Below are positions 1-8,179 of a stretch of DNA of 64,000 bases, piece after piece; the stretch's first letter is position 1, and every line of letters starts with the position of its first letter. The stretch lies in the NCBI GenBank assembly GCA_963842155.1, contig CAWJFP010000035.1, positions 62,001-126,000 of the forward strand, in the 5' to 3' direction. Below the pieces are notes generated by a model, which did no database searches, was not told where the DNA came from, and saw only the letters and a program-made list of their open reading frames with translations. The DNA is from CAWJFP01 sp963842155. Its GTDB lineage: Bacteria; Pseudomonadota; Alphaproteobacteria; JACZXZ01. Made by a program: the position numbers and the translations under genes.

Positions 1-124
1 CCGCGTGGCGGGCGCCATCACGCCCGTCCCGGGCGGGGTCGGGCCCATGACGATCGCCTGCCTCTTGCGCAATACCCTCGTCGCCGCCTGCCGCCAGGCG
101 GGAATCGCGCCGCCTCCGCCGTAA
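1..124 (+). CDS. folD: FolD, C-terminal end (methylene-THF dehydrogenase/cyclohydrolase)
   Basis: Only the last 40 codons are present; the gene runs in from the left edge and stops with TAA at 122-124. The reading frame starting at base 2 gives the FolD C-terminal signature TPVPGGVGPMT followed by LLRNTL. FolD is a cytosolic bifunctional enzyme that interconverts 5,10-methylene-, 5,10-methenyl- and 10-formyl-tetrahydrofolate. Formyl-THF is the substrate of Fmt, whose gene begins at the far end of this window. The short proline-rich tail (APPPP) is unremarkable. The signature makes the assignment firm although most of the gene is missing. Confidence 0.93.
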   Translation, partial: RVAGAITPVPGGVGPMTIACLLRNTLVAACRQAGIAPPPP

Positions 125-217
125 TATGGCGGGGATCGCCGCGCCGCCGCTCTGAGCATCATGCCGGTTGCATCGAGGCACGGAAACGCGCAAGCTTCCC
201 TCTCCAGGAAGGCTCCG

Positions 218-388
218 ATGCTGAAGCGCAGCAAACATCCGCTCGTTCGCGAGGTCGCGCTCGCCCTCCTCTTCAAGACGGCGGCGCTGGCGCTCATCTA
301 TGTCGTCTGCTTCGGCCCGGCGCAGCGGATCGAGGTGACGCCGCAGAACATGGCGACCGCGATACTCGGCACGGCCACCGCGCGCTGA
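218..388 (+). CDS. cydP: CydP-like small cytochrome bd oxidase subunit
   Basis: A 56-residue protein with one membrane helix (about residues 12-31) preceded by a basic segment (KRSKHPLVRE). Short single-helix proteins with a HPLxRE start and a gene just before cydA match the CydP group of bd-oxidase accessory subunits. The ATG at 218 is preferred over an in-frame start at 161 because an AGGAAGG lies 5-11 bases before it, and starting there gives a normal small membrane protein. It ends 12 bases before cydA, so the two are probably co-transcribed. The CydP label rests on position, size and the N-terminal pattern. Confidence 0.7.
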   Translation: MLKRSKHPLVREVALALLFKTAALALIYVVCFGPAQRIEVTPQNMATAILGTATAR

Positions 389-400
389 GGAGGGGGCGCG

Positions 401-1930
401 ATGCCCGACATCGATCTCGTCACCCTGTCGCGGCTGCAGTTCGCCCTTACCGCTCTTTATCATTTCCTTTTCGTGCCGCTGACGCTCGGGCTCTCCGTGC
501 TGCTCGCCATCATGGAGAGCGTCTACGTGATGACGGGCCGCGTCGTCTGGCGCGAGATGACGCAGTTCTGGGGCACGCTTTTCGGCATCAACTTCGCCAT
601 GGGGGTGGCGACCGGCATCACCATGGAGTTCCAGTTCGGCACGAACTGGGCCTATTACTCGCATTATGTCGGCGACATCTTCGGCGCGCCGCTGGCGCTC
701 GAGGGGCTCATGGCCTTTTTTCTCGAGGCCAGCTTCGTGGGGCTCTTCTTCTTCGGCTGGAACCGGCTCTCGCGCGTCGGCCATCTCGCCGTCACCTGGC
801 TGGTGGCGCTGGGCAGCAATCTTTCGGCGCTCTGGATCCTCATCGCCAACGCCTGGATGCAGAACCCGGTGGGCGCCCATTTCAATCCCGCCACCATGCG
901 CATGGAGCTCAGCTCCTTCTTCGACGTGATGTTCAACCCCGTGGCGCAGGCGAAGTTCGTGCATACCGTGAGCGCGGGCTACGTCACCGGCTCCATTTTC
1001 GTGCTCTCGATCTCGGCGATCTACCTGCTCGGCGGCAAGCATCGCGCGCTCGCCAGGCGCTCGCTCACCGTGGCGGCGAGCTTCGGCCTCGCGTCCGCGC
1101 TCTCGGTCGTGGTGCTGGGGGACGAGAGCGGCTACACGGCGGGCCTCAACCAGAGAATGAAGATCGCCGCCATCGAGGCGATGTGGAACACCGAGCCGCC
1201 GCCCGCGAGCTTCACGCTCTTCGGCCTGCCCGATCTCGCGACCGAGACGACGCGCTACGAAATCTCCATACCCTGGGTCCTGGGACTCATCGCGACGCGC
1301 TCGATCGACCGGCCGGTGCCCGGCATCAAGCCGCTGGTCGAGGTCGCCGAGCGTCGCATCCGCGCCGGGCTCACGGCCTATCGCGCGCTGCCCGCGATGC
1401 GCGCCGATCCGCGCGCGCCGCTCTCGCCCGGCGTCGCCCTCGCCTTGCACGATCTCGGCTACGCGCTTTTGCTGAAGGCCTTCCGCGACGACATCGAGAA
1501 CGCGAGCGACGAGGAAATCCATGCGGCGGCACTCTCCACCATACCGAACGTGCCGGTGCTGTTCTGGTCGTTCCGCTTCATGGTCGGCCTCGGCTTCTAT
1601 TTCATCCTGCTCTTCGCGCTTGCCTTCTATCGCGCGAGCCGGCGCGAGCTCGACCGGCGCTGGTTCCTCACTCTCGCCGCCTTGAGCCTGCCCTTGCCTT
1701 GGATCGCCGCCGAGCTCGGCTGGATCGTGGCGGAATACGGTCGTCAGCCCTGGATCATCGACGGCGTGATGCCGACCTTCATCGGCGTGTCCGACGAGCC
1801 CCTCGGCAATGTCGTGCTGAGCCTCTCGGGTTTCGTCCTCTTCTACAGCGCGCTCGCGGCGATCGACGTCTTTCTGATGGTCAAATATATCCGGCTCGGG
1901 CCCGAGGCCGCCGTGGGAGCGGAGCATTAG
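401..1930 (+). CDS. cydA: Cytochrome bd ubiquinol oxidase subunit I
   Basis: A 509-residue integral membrane protein. Together with CydB it oxidises ubiquinol and reduces O2 to water with high oxygen affinity. The haem-ligand positions known from the family are present: His21, His188 and Met394. The GRQPW motif is at 447-451, and the quinol-loop region begins around 240-262 (GDESGYTAGLNQRMK). The length is close to that of E. coli CydA (522), consistent with the long Q-loop class. A GAGGAGGGGG ribosome-binding site precedes the ATG. It is first in a tight cydA-cydB-cydX group, with cydB starting 1 base after the cydA stop. Confidence 0.97.
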   Translation: MPDIDLVTLSRLQFALTALYHFLFVPLTLGLSVLLAIMESVYVMTGRVVWREMTQFWGTLFGINFAMGVATGITMEFQFGTNWAYYSHYVGDIFGAPLALEGLMAFFLEASFVGLFFFGWNRLSRVGHLAVTWLVALGSNLSALWILIANAWMQNPVGAHFNPATMRMELSSFFDVMFNPVAQAKFVHTVSAGYVTGSIFVLSISAIYLLGGKHRALARRSLTVAASFGLASALSVVVLGDESGYTAGLNQRMKIAAIEAMWNTEPPPASFTLFGLPDLATETTRYEISIPWVLGLIATRSIDRPVPGIKPLVEVAERRIRAGLTAYRALPAMRADPRAPLSPGVALALHDLGYALLLKAFRDDIENASDEEIHAAALSTIPNVPVLFWSFRFMVGLGFYFILLFALAFYRASRRELDRRWFLTLAALSLPLPWIAAELGWIVAEYGRQPWIIDGVMPTFIGVSDEPLGNVVLSLSGFVLFYSALAAIDVFLMVKYIRLGPEAAVGAEH

Positions 1931-1931
1931 C

Positions 1932-3077
1932 ATGGCGCCCATCGATTACGGCTTGCTGCGCTTCCTCTGGTGGGTCTTCCTCGGCCTGCTCCTCATCGGC
2001 TTCGCCGTGATGGACGGCTTCGATCTCGGCACCGCCGTCCTGCAGCCCTATCTGGCGCGCAACGACGCCGAGCGGCGCAGCCTGCTCAACGCCATAGGCC
2101 CGGTCTGGGAAGGCAACCAGGTCTGGCTCATCCTCGGCGCCGGCGCCGCCTTCGCCGCTTGGCCGACGCTCTACGCGACCGCCTTTTCCGGCTTCTACCT
2201 CGCCATGCTCCTGATCCTGCTCGGCCTCATTTTGCGTCCCGTGGCGATCGGCTTTCGCAGCAAGCTCGAAGCGCCGGGCTGGCGCCGGGGCTGGGACTGG
2301 GTGTTCTTCCTCGCGGGACTGGTGCCGGCGCTGCTTTTCGGCGTCGCCTTCGGCAATCTCTTTCTCGGCGTGCCCTTCCATTTCGACGACAGCATGCGCC
2401 TGACCTACGAAGGCGGGCTTCTGGGCCTCTTGCGGCCTTTCGCGCTGCTCAGCGGGCTGGTGAGCGTCGCCATGCTGGCGATGCAGGGGGCGGCCTATGT
2501 CGCGCTCAAATGCGACGGCGAAGTCGCCGCGCGCGCCGGCCGGGCGGGAAGCGTCGCAGCACTCGTCCTCATGGCGCTTTTCACCCTGGCCGGCATGTGG
2601 CTCGCCGCCTGGATCGAGGGCTACGCCATCACGAGCCATATCGAGCCGGCGGGACCGTCCAACCCCCTCGCCAAGACGGCGGCGCGCGTGGCGGGGGCCT
2701 GGCTGCAGAATTACGGGATTCACCCCTGGATCGCCGCAGCGCCGGTCTTGGCCTATCTCGGCGCGCTCGGCGCGGCAGTTTTCCTCCAGCTCCGTGCGCC
2801 GCTCCCGGCCTTCCTCGCCAGCAGCGTCGCCGTGGCGGCGGTCGTGGCGACGGCGGGCATGAGCCTCTTTCCCTTCCTGCTGCCCTCCTCGAGCGATCCC
2901 AAGAGCAGCCTGACCGTGTGGGATTCCTCCTCGAGCGCGCCGACCCTCTTCATCATGCTCGTCTCGACCTTGATCTTTCTGCCGATCATTATCGCCTATA
3001 CGGGCTGGGTGTTTCGGGTGATGCGAGGCAAGGTGAGCACGGCCGCGATCGCGCGCGGCGAGGAAGGCCATTACTAG
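1932..3077 (+). CDS. cydB: Cytochrome bd ubiquinol oxidase subunit II
   Basis: A 381-residue polytopic membrane protein, near the usual length of CydB (379 in E. coli). The N-terminus carries the family pattern FAVMDGFDLG, followed by GPVWEGNQVWL at about 56-66. CydB pairs with CydA to form the bd oxidase core and stabilises its haem site. The gene begins 1 base after cydA stops, indicating translational coupling, and is followed by cydX. A long open frame on the opposite strand across this gene is a high-GC shadow. Confidence 0.97.
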   Translation: MAPIDYGLLRFLWWVFLGLLLIGFAVMDGFDLGTAVLQPYLARNDAERRSLLNAIGPVWEGNQVWLILGAGAAFAAWPTLYATAFSGFYLAMLLILLGLILRPVAIGFRSKLEAPGWRRGWDWVFFLAGLVPALLFGVAFGNLFLGVPFHFDDSMRLTYEGGLLGLLRPFALLSGLVSVAMLAMQGAAYVALKCDGEVAARAGRAGSVAALVLMALFTLAGMWLAAWIEGYAITSHIEPAGPSNPLAKTAARVAGAWLQNYGIHPWIAAAPVLAYLGALGAAVFLQLRAPLPAFLASSVAVAAVVATAGMSLFPFLLPSSSDPKSSLTVWDSSSSAPTLFIMLVSTLIFLPIIIAYTGWVFRVMRGKVSTAAIARGEEGHY

Positions 3078-3101
3078 GGCAAAACTGGGAGCGTCGCCGT
3101 C

Positions 3102-3212
3102 ATGTGGTATTTCTCCTGGATTCTCGGATTGGGGCTCGCCTGCTCCTTCGCCATCCTGAACGCGATGTGGCTCGAGCTCGTCGAGCCGCCCGTGACGAAG
3201 CGGGAAGACTGA
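3102..3212 (+). CDS. cydX: CydX, small subunit of cytochrome bd oxidase
   Basis: A 36-residue single-helix protein starting MWYFSWILG, with LACSFAILNA in the helix and a conserved acidic residue after it (LELVE). This is the typical YbgT/CydX pattern, and E. coli CydX starts MWYFAWILG. CydX is needed for assembly and stability of the CydAB complex. It lies 24 bases after cydB with a weak GGGAG upstream, completing a cydP-cydABX operon. Its size puts it below common ORF length cut-offs. Confidence 0.93.
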   Translation: MWYFSWILGLGLACSFAILNAMWLELVEPPVTKRED

Positions 3213-3277
3213 GGAGGCCGCGGCACCCTTCCTCCCCACCGGCAAAACGCCTGGCGGGTGCGGCTCCGCCCGACTAT

Positions 3278-3637
3278 ATGCAAAGGATGATCGCCAGCAG
3301 CACAATGAATGCCGCCGTCGGCGCGACGCTTGCCTTGCTGCTGCTGGCCGGGCTCCCGGCTTGCAGCGACAGCGGCGGCGGGACGGGCTGGACGAGGGAA
3401 GGCGCCGACGACGCCATGGTCCGGCAGGACGAGAAGGATTGCGTCGCCGAATCCGAGCGCTACGGATTCCTCCAGGGCCCGCCGGTCGCCACCGGCCCCG
3501 CCAGCCCCTCGACGACCGCCGCCGTCCGCCAGCAAGGCGATATCTACCAATCCTGCATGGTGGCCAAAGGCTACCGCATGGGGCGTCTGCCCAAAGCGGG
3601 TCAGCCGGGCCAGAGCCAAACGGCACCGACGGAATGA
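3278..3637 (+). CDS. Small lipoprotein of unknown function
   Basis: Up to 119 residues. A hydrophobic signal sequence ends in a lipobox (AGLPACSD), so Cys would be the lipidated first residue of the mature protein. The mature part has three more visible features: an acidic, Cys-containing segment (DEKDCVAESE), a Pro/Thr/Ser-rich stretch, and a conserved-looking end (YQSCMVAKGYR). The last pattern resembles small lipoproteins whose C-terminus reads 'CMxxKGY'. In-frame ATGs at 3278, 3287 and 3308 are possible and no ribosome-binding site clearly decides among them. It overlaps the next gene by ATGA, so the two are likely translated together. Function unknown. Confidence 0.7.
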   Translation: MQRMIASSTMNAAVGATLALLLLAGLPACSDSGGGTGWTREGADDAMVRQDEKDCVAESERYGFLQGPPVATGPASPSTTAAVRQQGDIYQSCMVAKGYRMGRLPKAGQPGQSQTAPTE

Positions 3638-4314
3638 CGGCGCGTCGCGGGGTCAATGCAAGTCTTGGCCTGGCGAGCCTGGCGCTCGCCGGTCCCGCTT
3701 ACGCCGAGCCTGCCGCCATCGTCGAAGCGATGGAGGGTCGGCCGGCGGAGGTTCAGCCCTTGGACTATCTCGCGGCGGGCCGGACATTGCAGCTGGGTGC
3801 GGGCCAGGTGCTGGTGATCGACTATCTCCATTCCTGCCGGCGCGAAACCATCTCCGGCGGCAGCGTGACGATCGGCAGGAACAAAAGCGACGTGACGGGC
3901 GGCGAGGTCCGGTTCCAGAGGATCGAATGCGACGGCAACAAGGTCCCGCCCGTCCCGGACGAGCCGTCGGCCGCGGCGAAGCCGCAGCTCGTCCCGCCCG
4001 TGCGGCCCGAGGGCCAGCCCCATGAGACCGGGTTGAAGCATACGATCTACAGCACCGCGCCGCTCATCGACCTCGGCGCTCCCGGCCAGCTCACCATCAC
4101 GCCGGTCGATCCGCCGGGCCCGACCATCAGCTCGAAGCTTGCGGCCGGCGACCTGCTGCATGGCCGGTTCTACGATTTTGCCGCGGCCGGCAGGCGGCTC
4201 GCGCCCGGCGGGCTCTATCGCGCCAGCGCCCATGGCCGCGAGCTGCTCTTCTGGATCGATCCGCTGGCGCAGGATGGCGCGGGCCCGCCGGCCGGGCGGC
4301 TGCTGCGCCTGTGA
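3634..4314 (+). CDS. Exported protein of unknown function
   Basis: A 226-residue protein with a signal peptide that appears to end at AYA/EP (about residue 24). The mature part has a segment (LQLGAGQVLVIDYLHSCRRETI) with two later Cys-containing turns, then a Pro-rich linker, then a C-terminal domain of about 90 residues ending in LLRL. The QLxxGQVLxID pattern suggests a small beta-rich periplasmic domain, but no known family is recognised with confidence. Its ATG overlaps the stop of the preceding lipoprotein gene (ATGA), so the two form a pair that may act together at the envelope. Confidence 0.75.
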   Translation: MTARRGVNASLGLASLALAGPAYAEPAAIVEAMEGRPAEVQPLDYLAAGRTLQLGAGQVLVIDYLHSCRRETISGGSVTIGRNKSDVTGGEVRFQRIECDGNKVPPVPDEPSAAAKPQLVPPVRPEGQPHETGLKHTIYSTAPLIDLGAPGQLTITPVDPPGPTISSKLAAGDLLHGRFYDFAAAGRRLAPGGLYRASAHGRELLFWIDPLAQDGAGPPAGRLLRL

Positions 4315-4353
4315 TCGCGGGGTTCGCCCGCCGCCTCTCCCGCATCCCTCTTC

Positions 4354-5991
4354 TCAGAACACGAGCTGCGTCCTTGCTGCAATCGCGTCGACGGTCGCGC
4401 CGCCACGGGTGGTGGAGGCCGTGCCCGTCGTGTCCGGCTTCAGCTTGTCGACGTTCGCATGTAGATATTCGAGGATGAAGCGCAGGTTGCGGTTGGGATA
4501 CCAGGCGAGATCAAAGGCGAAGGTATTCTGGTTGCCGCCATAGACGCCGCCGGTCAAATGCGGCGCCATGCCGGGCGTGATATGGTCGTTGAGATCGACC
4601 ACGCTGTAACGGGCCGCGAATTCCAACGCCCCCCAACCGTCGCCGGCGAGCGTGAAGGGCTTATCGGGTATGACGCCGGAATAGGCGCCGGTCTCGGGAA
4701 TATATCTACGCCGCCCGCCGATCGAGTAGCTGCCCTCGAGATAGCCGCCGTTGAAGTTGAGGGTGGGTGATACGAGATTGGCGGTACCGTCCGAGGGGTT
4801 CAAGCCGCCCGCGAGCTGATCCACCAGGTAGTGAAAATATTCGCCCTGGAAATAGAAGCTCCGGTAGGTCCCCGCCAATTCCAGCCCGCCGACCGTGCCA
4901 TCCTTCGCCGGGATGCCGCCGGTATTCAAAATAGTGGTCGGATCGACGCGCAGCTCCGGCCGGTCGTTGAGGATGAGGAACGGGGTGTTCGTCGCCGGAC
5001 CGGTGGCGCTGCCGTTGTAGGGAGCGCGCGGCTGGAACAGATGCAGCGCATTGATGCCGATATGGAGCGAGGCGTCGTCGGTTTGCACGACCTGATAGGA
5101 CACGCGTCCGAGCGCCGCGAACTGGGCATTATTGGCACCGTTATGAGGTGCGCCGGAATTGGGTCCGGTCAAATAGAAGCCGGCCCAATATCGGTCGCTG
5201 TTCGAGCGCAGGCCGAGCGCCGAGCGAAAGTCGCCGCCGCCGAACTCCGTCGCCACGACCTGGGAGGATGAGCGCTCTAGAAACATGATGTCGTTCGAGC
5301 TGGTTGCCTCGTCGAGCGACCAGGGAACATCGAGATAGCCGAAGTCGATGGCGAAGGGGATGGGATAGGATGGATGGTTGAAGCCATTGAAGGTGACGTA
5401 GGCGTTTTCCACCCCCGAGGTGACCGCGCCTGATACGCCAGTAGTCACGGAATCCGCGCTGCCGCCGAGGTCGTAGATCAAGCGATAGGCCCAATCGCTC
5501 ATGATGGTGCCCCCGATGCCCAGCCTGGCGCGTCGGGCGTTGATCCCGCTATCGAGCTGGGGGGTGGCGAGGCTGCCGGGACCCGCCCCGACACGCGTCC
5601 CTCCTTCCGGCTTATCACTGAAATAATCGGCGGTATCGATTTGCAGCCGGGCGAGGATCGCGATGCTGTTCTCGCCGTTGGCGCTTGAAAGCCCGAACTG
5701 GTGCGTCGGCGATTCGATGAGCCTCGGCGCATTGGGCGGCGGCTCCAGCTTCTGCTCCTGGGCTTTGACTTGCTCGATCTCGGCCTGCAGGGTCTTGATC
5801 TCGCGTTCATGCTCGGCCTGCAGCTGCTGTATCTCGTTCTCGAGCCGCTGGATCTCGGATTCGTCGGCGCGCGCGGGCGCCGGCCACAGGCCTTGGAATG
5901 CGGCCAGGCACAAGGCGGTCGCCATATATTTCACCCGGCGCGACCGATTCCTCGGCGCAGGATCTACGCTTCTCCGCCTCCAAACAGCCAT
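4354..5991 (-). CDS. OprO/OprP-type outer-membrane porin
   Basis: A 545-residue outer-membrane protein. It has a signal peptide (hydrophobic ATALCLAAF, cut near ARA/DE) and a short coiled coil (about 65-95, heptads of QLQAEHEREIKTLQAEIEQ). A beta-barrel with alternating patterns follows, ending in an aromatic/hydrophobic C-terminal strand (TQLVF). This is the layout of phosphate-selective/polyphosphate porins. The upstream start at 6054 is excluded because it lies beyond the sigma-54 promoter at 6031-6047. ATG 5991 has an AGGGGAG ribosome-binding site; ATG 5925 is a shorter alternative. The gene is divergent from the sigma-54 activator at 6300. Substrate is not predictable from sequence. Confidence 0.85.
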   Translation of the reverse strand: MAVWRRRSVDPAPRNRSRRVKYMATALCLAAFQGLWPAPARADESEIQRLENEIQQLQAEHEREIKTLQAEIEQVKAQEQKLEPPPNAPRLIESPTHQFGLSSANGENSIAILARLQIDTADYFSDKPEGGTRVGAGPGSLATPQLDSGINARRARLGIGGTIMSDWAYRLIYDLGGSADSVTTGVSGAVTSGVENAYVTFNGFNHPSYPIPFAIDFGYLDVPWSLDEATSSNDIMFLERSSSQVVATEFGGGDFRSALGLRSNSDRYWAGFYLTGPNSGAPHNGANNAQFAALGRVSYQVVQTDDASLHIGINALHLFQPRAPYNGSATGPATNTPFLILNDRPELRVDPTTILNTGGIPAKDGTVGGLELAGTYRSFYFQGEYFHYLVDQLAGGLNPSDGTANLVSPTLNFNGGYLEGSYSIGGRRRYIPETGAYSGVIPDKPFTLAGDGWGALEFAARYSVVDLNDHITPGMAPHLTGGVYGGNQNTFAFDLAWYPNRNLRFILEYLHANVDKLKPDTTGTASTTRGGATVDAIAARTQLVF

Positions 5992-6030
5992 GCTCGATGC
6001 TCCCCTGCTGCAGCCGTCCCCCGGCTCTTC

Positions 6031-6047
6031 AGCAATGCGGGTGCCAA
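6031..6047 (-). promoter_or_regulatory. Sigma-54 (-24/-12) promoter of the porin gene
   Basis: Reading the minus strand, TTGGCACCCGCATTGCT matches the RpoN consensus TGGCAC-N5-TTGC[A/T] at every fixed position and with the exact spacing. Transcription would begin about 12 bases past the -12 GC, near 6020, giving a 5' leader of about 29 bases to the ATG at 5991. The adjacent divergent gene encodes a sigma-54 activator, which is the expected partner. Confidence 0.88.
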
Positions 6048-6087
6048 TAAGCAAGCCATTGTTTTACAAGAGAGTTTCATGAAATGG

Positions 6088-6147
6088 CTGTTGCGGCTGT
6101 TGCCCAGGCAACAGAAGAAGCAGTGCTGTTGTTTCTGGGGCAGCAAC
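6088..6147. promoter_or_regulatory. Probable activator-binding sites (palindrome plus half-sites)
   Basis: A perfect palindrome, CTGTTGCC-CA-GGCAACAG, lies at 6097-6114. The half-site CTGTTG also occurs at 6088 and 6126, and inverted GCAAC at 6143. These lie 40-100 bases upstream of the -24 element on the porin side and upstream of the activator gene. Repeated dyads in this place are typical upstream activating sequences for sigma-54 activators. Binding is inferred. Confidence 0.65.
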
Positions 6148-6299
6148 GCGGCGAAAGACGCTGCAGCGGCGGACGGCGGCGCGTCGCGCCAGGCGCTCGG
6201 GCCACCGACAGGGAACGGCGCGGCCCAATCGAAGGGCCTGTCCCGACCACGAACATGATATTCTGGGCCATGCCAGCAGCACGTCAGGGAGGGCGAGGG

Positions 6300-7487
6300 G
6301 TGTCTCGCGGGAAAAGACCGGCCAAGGGCGACCCGAGCGTTGTGTCGATCGCCGCTGCCGACGGCGGCGTGCCTTCGCTCGTCAGCGTGGCCGGCTATCG
6401 CACCAATCCGCGCATCATCGCGGCGAGCGCGATGATGTTCGAGGATCCGGTGTCGAAGGAATTAGTCGCGCGCATCCGGCGGCTGGCGCCGAGCGAGGCC
6501 AATATCCTGATCGTCGGCGAAACGGGGACGGGGAAGGAGCTGGCGGCGCGCTATATTCACAGCCTGAGCCGGCGCCAAGCCGGACCTTTCGTGGCGGTGA
6601 ACAGCGCGGCCCTTTCCGAAGGCCTCGCCGAGGCCGAGCTTTTCGGTCACGAGCGCGGCGCCTACACCGGCGCTCACGCCGCCAGCGCCGGCTGGTTCGA
6701 AACCGCCAACGGAGGGACGCTTTTCCTCGATGAGATCGGCGAGCTTGCGCTCTCCATCCAGGTGAAGCTGCTGCGCGTGCTGCAGGAGCGCGAAGTCATC
6801 CGGCTGGGTTCCCGGCGCGCGCTGCCGATCGACGTACGCTTCATCACCGCGACCAATATCGATCTCGAGCGTGCGATGGCCGCAGGACGGTTCCGCGAGG
6901 ATTTGTACTATCGCCTCAAGGTGGCGGAGGTCAGGCTGCCGCCGCTGCGCGAGCGCCCGGGCGACATCCTGCCTCTGGCGCGGCACTTCCTCGCGGTCTA
7001 TGGCGCTCAGCTTGGATTACCGGCCGTGCTACTCGCGCCGGACGCTACGAGGTCGCTCGAGCGCTATCCCTGGCCGGGCAATATACGCGAGCTCGAGAAC
7101 GTCATTCACCATGCCTTGCTGATCTGCCAAGGCTCGGTCCTGCATCAGGGGGATCTGCATCTGCCGCCCATCCGGGTCGAGGGGGAAGCGGCGACGAAGA
7201 CGGGCGATCTCCTGGAGGCGGCGATCGGCGATTTGTTGCGTCGATCGCCGCCCGATCTTCATCGCCGGGTGAACGATAGTCTGGTGCGGGCCGCGTTCGC
7301 GCATTGCGATTGCAACCAGGTACGCACCGCGCGGCTGCTCGGCATCAGTCGGAATGTCCTGCGCGCCCGCCTGATCGACCTTGGCATTATTCAAGGCGAC
7401 AGGCGGAGAAGGTCAAAGCGCGAGGAGGACGGGCGCTCCGAGGCGAGCGCGACGGGAGAGGATGCGGCGGCATCATGCCAGCCATGA
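6300..7487 (+). CDS. Sigma-54-dependent transcriptional activator without sensor domain
   Basis: A 395-residue bacterial enhancer-binding protein. The AAA+ domain spans about 45-275: Walker A GETGTGKE (73-80), sigma-54 contact loop GAYTGA (120-125, a natural variant of GAFTGA), Walker B LFLDEIGE (141-148), and WPGNIREL at 258-265. A Fis-type helix-turn-helix near the C-terminus (ARLLGISRNVLRARL) binds DNA. The N-terminal 45 residues carry no receiver, GAF or PAS domain, so the protein resembles PspF in layout. The GTG at 6300 is chosen because GGGAGGG lies 7 bases before it; an upstream in-frame extension has no ribosome-binding site. It probably controls the divergent porin. A Ser/Glu/Lys-rich tail follows the helix-turn-helix. 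Confidence 0.88.
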   Translation: MSRGKRPAKGDPSVVSIAAADGGVPSLVSVAGYRTNPRIIAASAMMFEDPVSKELVARIRRLAPSEANILIVGETGTGKELAARYIHSLSRRQAGPFVAVNSAALSEGLAEAELFGHERGAYTGAHAASAGWFETANGGTLFLDEIGELALSIQVKLLRVLQEREVIRLGSRRALPIDVRFITATNIDLERAMAAGRFREDLYYRLKVAEVRLPPLRERPGDILPLARHFLAVYGAQLGLPAVLLAPDATRSLERYPWPGNIRELENVIHHALLICQGSVLHQGDLHLPPIRVEGEAATKTGDLLEAAIGDLLRRSPPDLHRRVNDSLVRAAFAHCDCNQVRTARLLGISRNVLRARLIDLGIIQGDRRRRSKREEDGRSEASATGEDAAASCQP

Positions 7488-7561
7488 GATTGCCGGCCTT
7501 CGTATCGCGCTGCGGGCGAGTATGATTTCGGAGGCGTCGCAGGCGAAAAGGAGCGGTTGGG

Positions 7562-8179
7562 ATGGTGAAAAGACGAGTCTACAGAATCGCCTTCGTGGCC
7601 TGCGTCGTCCTGCTCGCCGTCGTTGCGGTCTATCTGTTCCGCGATTTTCCGATTTCCCCGCTCCATTCCGGTGGCGGGACGAGCATCGGCAGCGCGCTGG
7701 TCGGCGGCCCCTTCACCCTGACCGATCAGGACGGCAAGAGCCGCAGCGACGCCGACTTCCGCGGCAAGCTGATGCTGGTCTATTTCGGCTATACCTATTG
7801 TCCGGATGTCTGCCCGACCACGCTCGCCACCATGACCGAGGCCCTCGATAAGCTCGGTCCCCAGGCGGCCATGGTGCAGCCCATTTTCATCACCATCGAT
7901 CCGGCGCGCGACACGCCGCAAGTGCTCAAGCGATATATAGCGAATTTCCATCCGAGCCTTATCGGCCTCACCGGCAGCCCGGCCCAGATCGCGGCGGTGG
8001 CGAAGGCCTACCGGGTCTATTACGCCAAGGCCGACAATGGCTCGGGCGCGGATTACCTGATGGACCATTCGGGCTTCATCTATCTCATGGGGCGGGACGG
8101 CAAGTACGTCACCCTGCTCACGCCGCAATCCGACGCCAAGGAGATGGCCGAGCGCATCGGCAAATACATACCCGGCTGA
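7562..8179 (+). CDS. SCO1/SenC family copper chaperone
   Basis: A 205-residue membrane-anchored thioredoxin-fold protein with one N-terminal helix (about 9-26). The copper/redox motif CPDVC is at Cys80 and Cys84, and the third ligand His169 is in MDHSGF. The pattern ITIDPARDTP is typical of the family. Sco proteins deliver copper to, or reduce, the CuA site of cytochrome c oxidase; some serve other periplasmic thiol roles. No oxidase subunit gene lies next to it; the neighbours are the sigma-54 activator and the RND system. The ATG follows AAAGGAG at a good distance. Confidence 0.93.
   Translation: MVKRRVYRIAFVACVVLLAVVAVYLFRDFPISPLHSGGGTSIGSALVGGPFTLTDQDGKSRSDADFRGKLMLVYFGYTYCPDVCPTTLATMTEALDKLGPQAAMVQPIFITIDPARDTPQVLKRYIANFHPSLIGLTGSPAQIAAVAKAYRVYYAKADNGSGADYLMDHSGFIYLMGRDGKYVTLLTPQSDAKEMAERIGKYIPG

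Noticed and set aside
1881..3656. Long open frame on the minus strand opposite cydB (591 codons)
   Set aside because: It is a high-GC shadow: its composition is Arg/Pro/Gly-rich without motifs, and the plus strand carries clear cydB and cydX.
6084..6299. Longer N-terminal extension of the sigma-54 activator
   Set aside because: It would cross the palindromic sites, has no ribosome-binding site, and low-complexity composition; GTG 6300 has a strong one.
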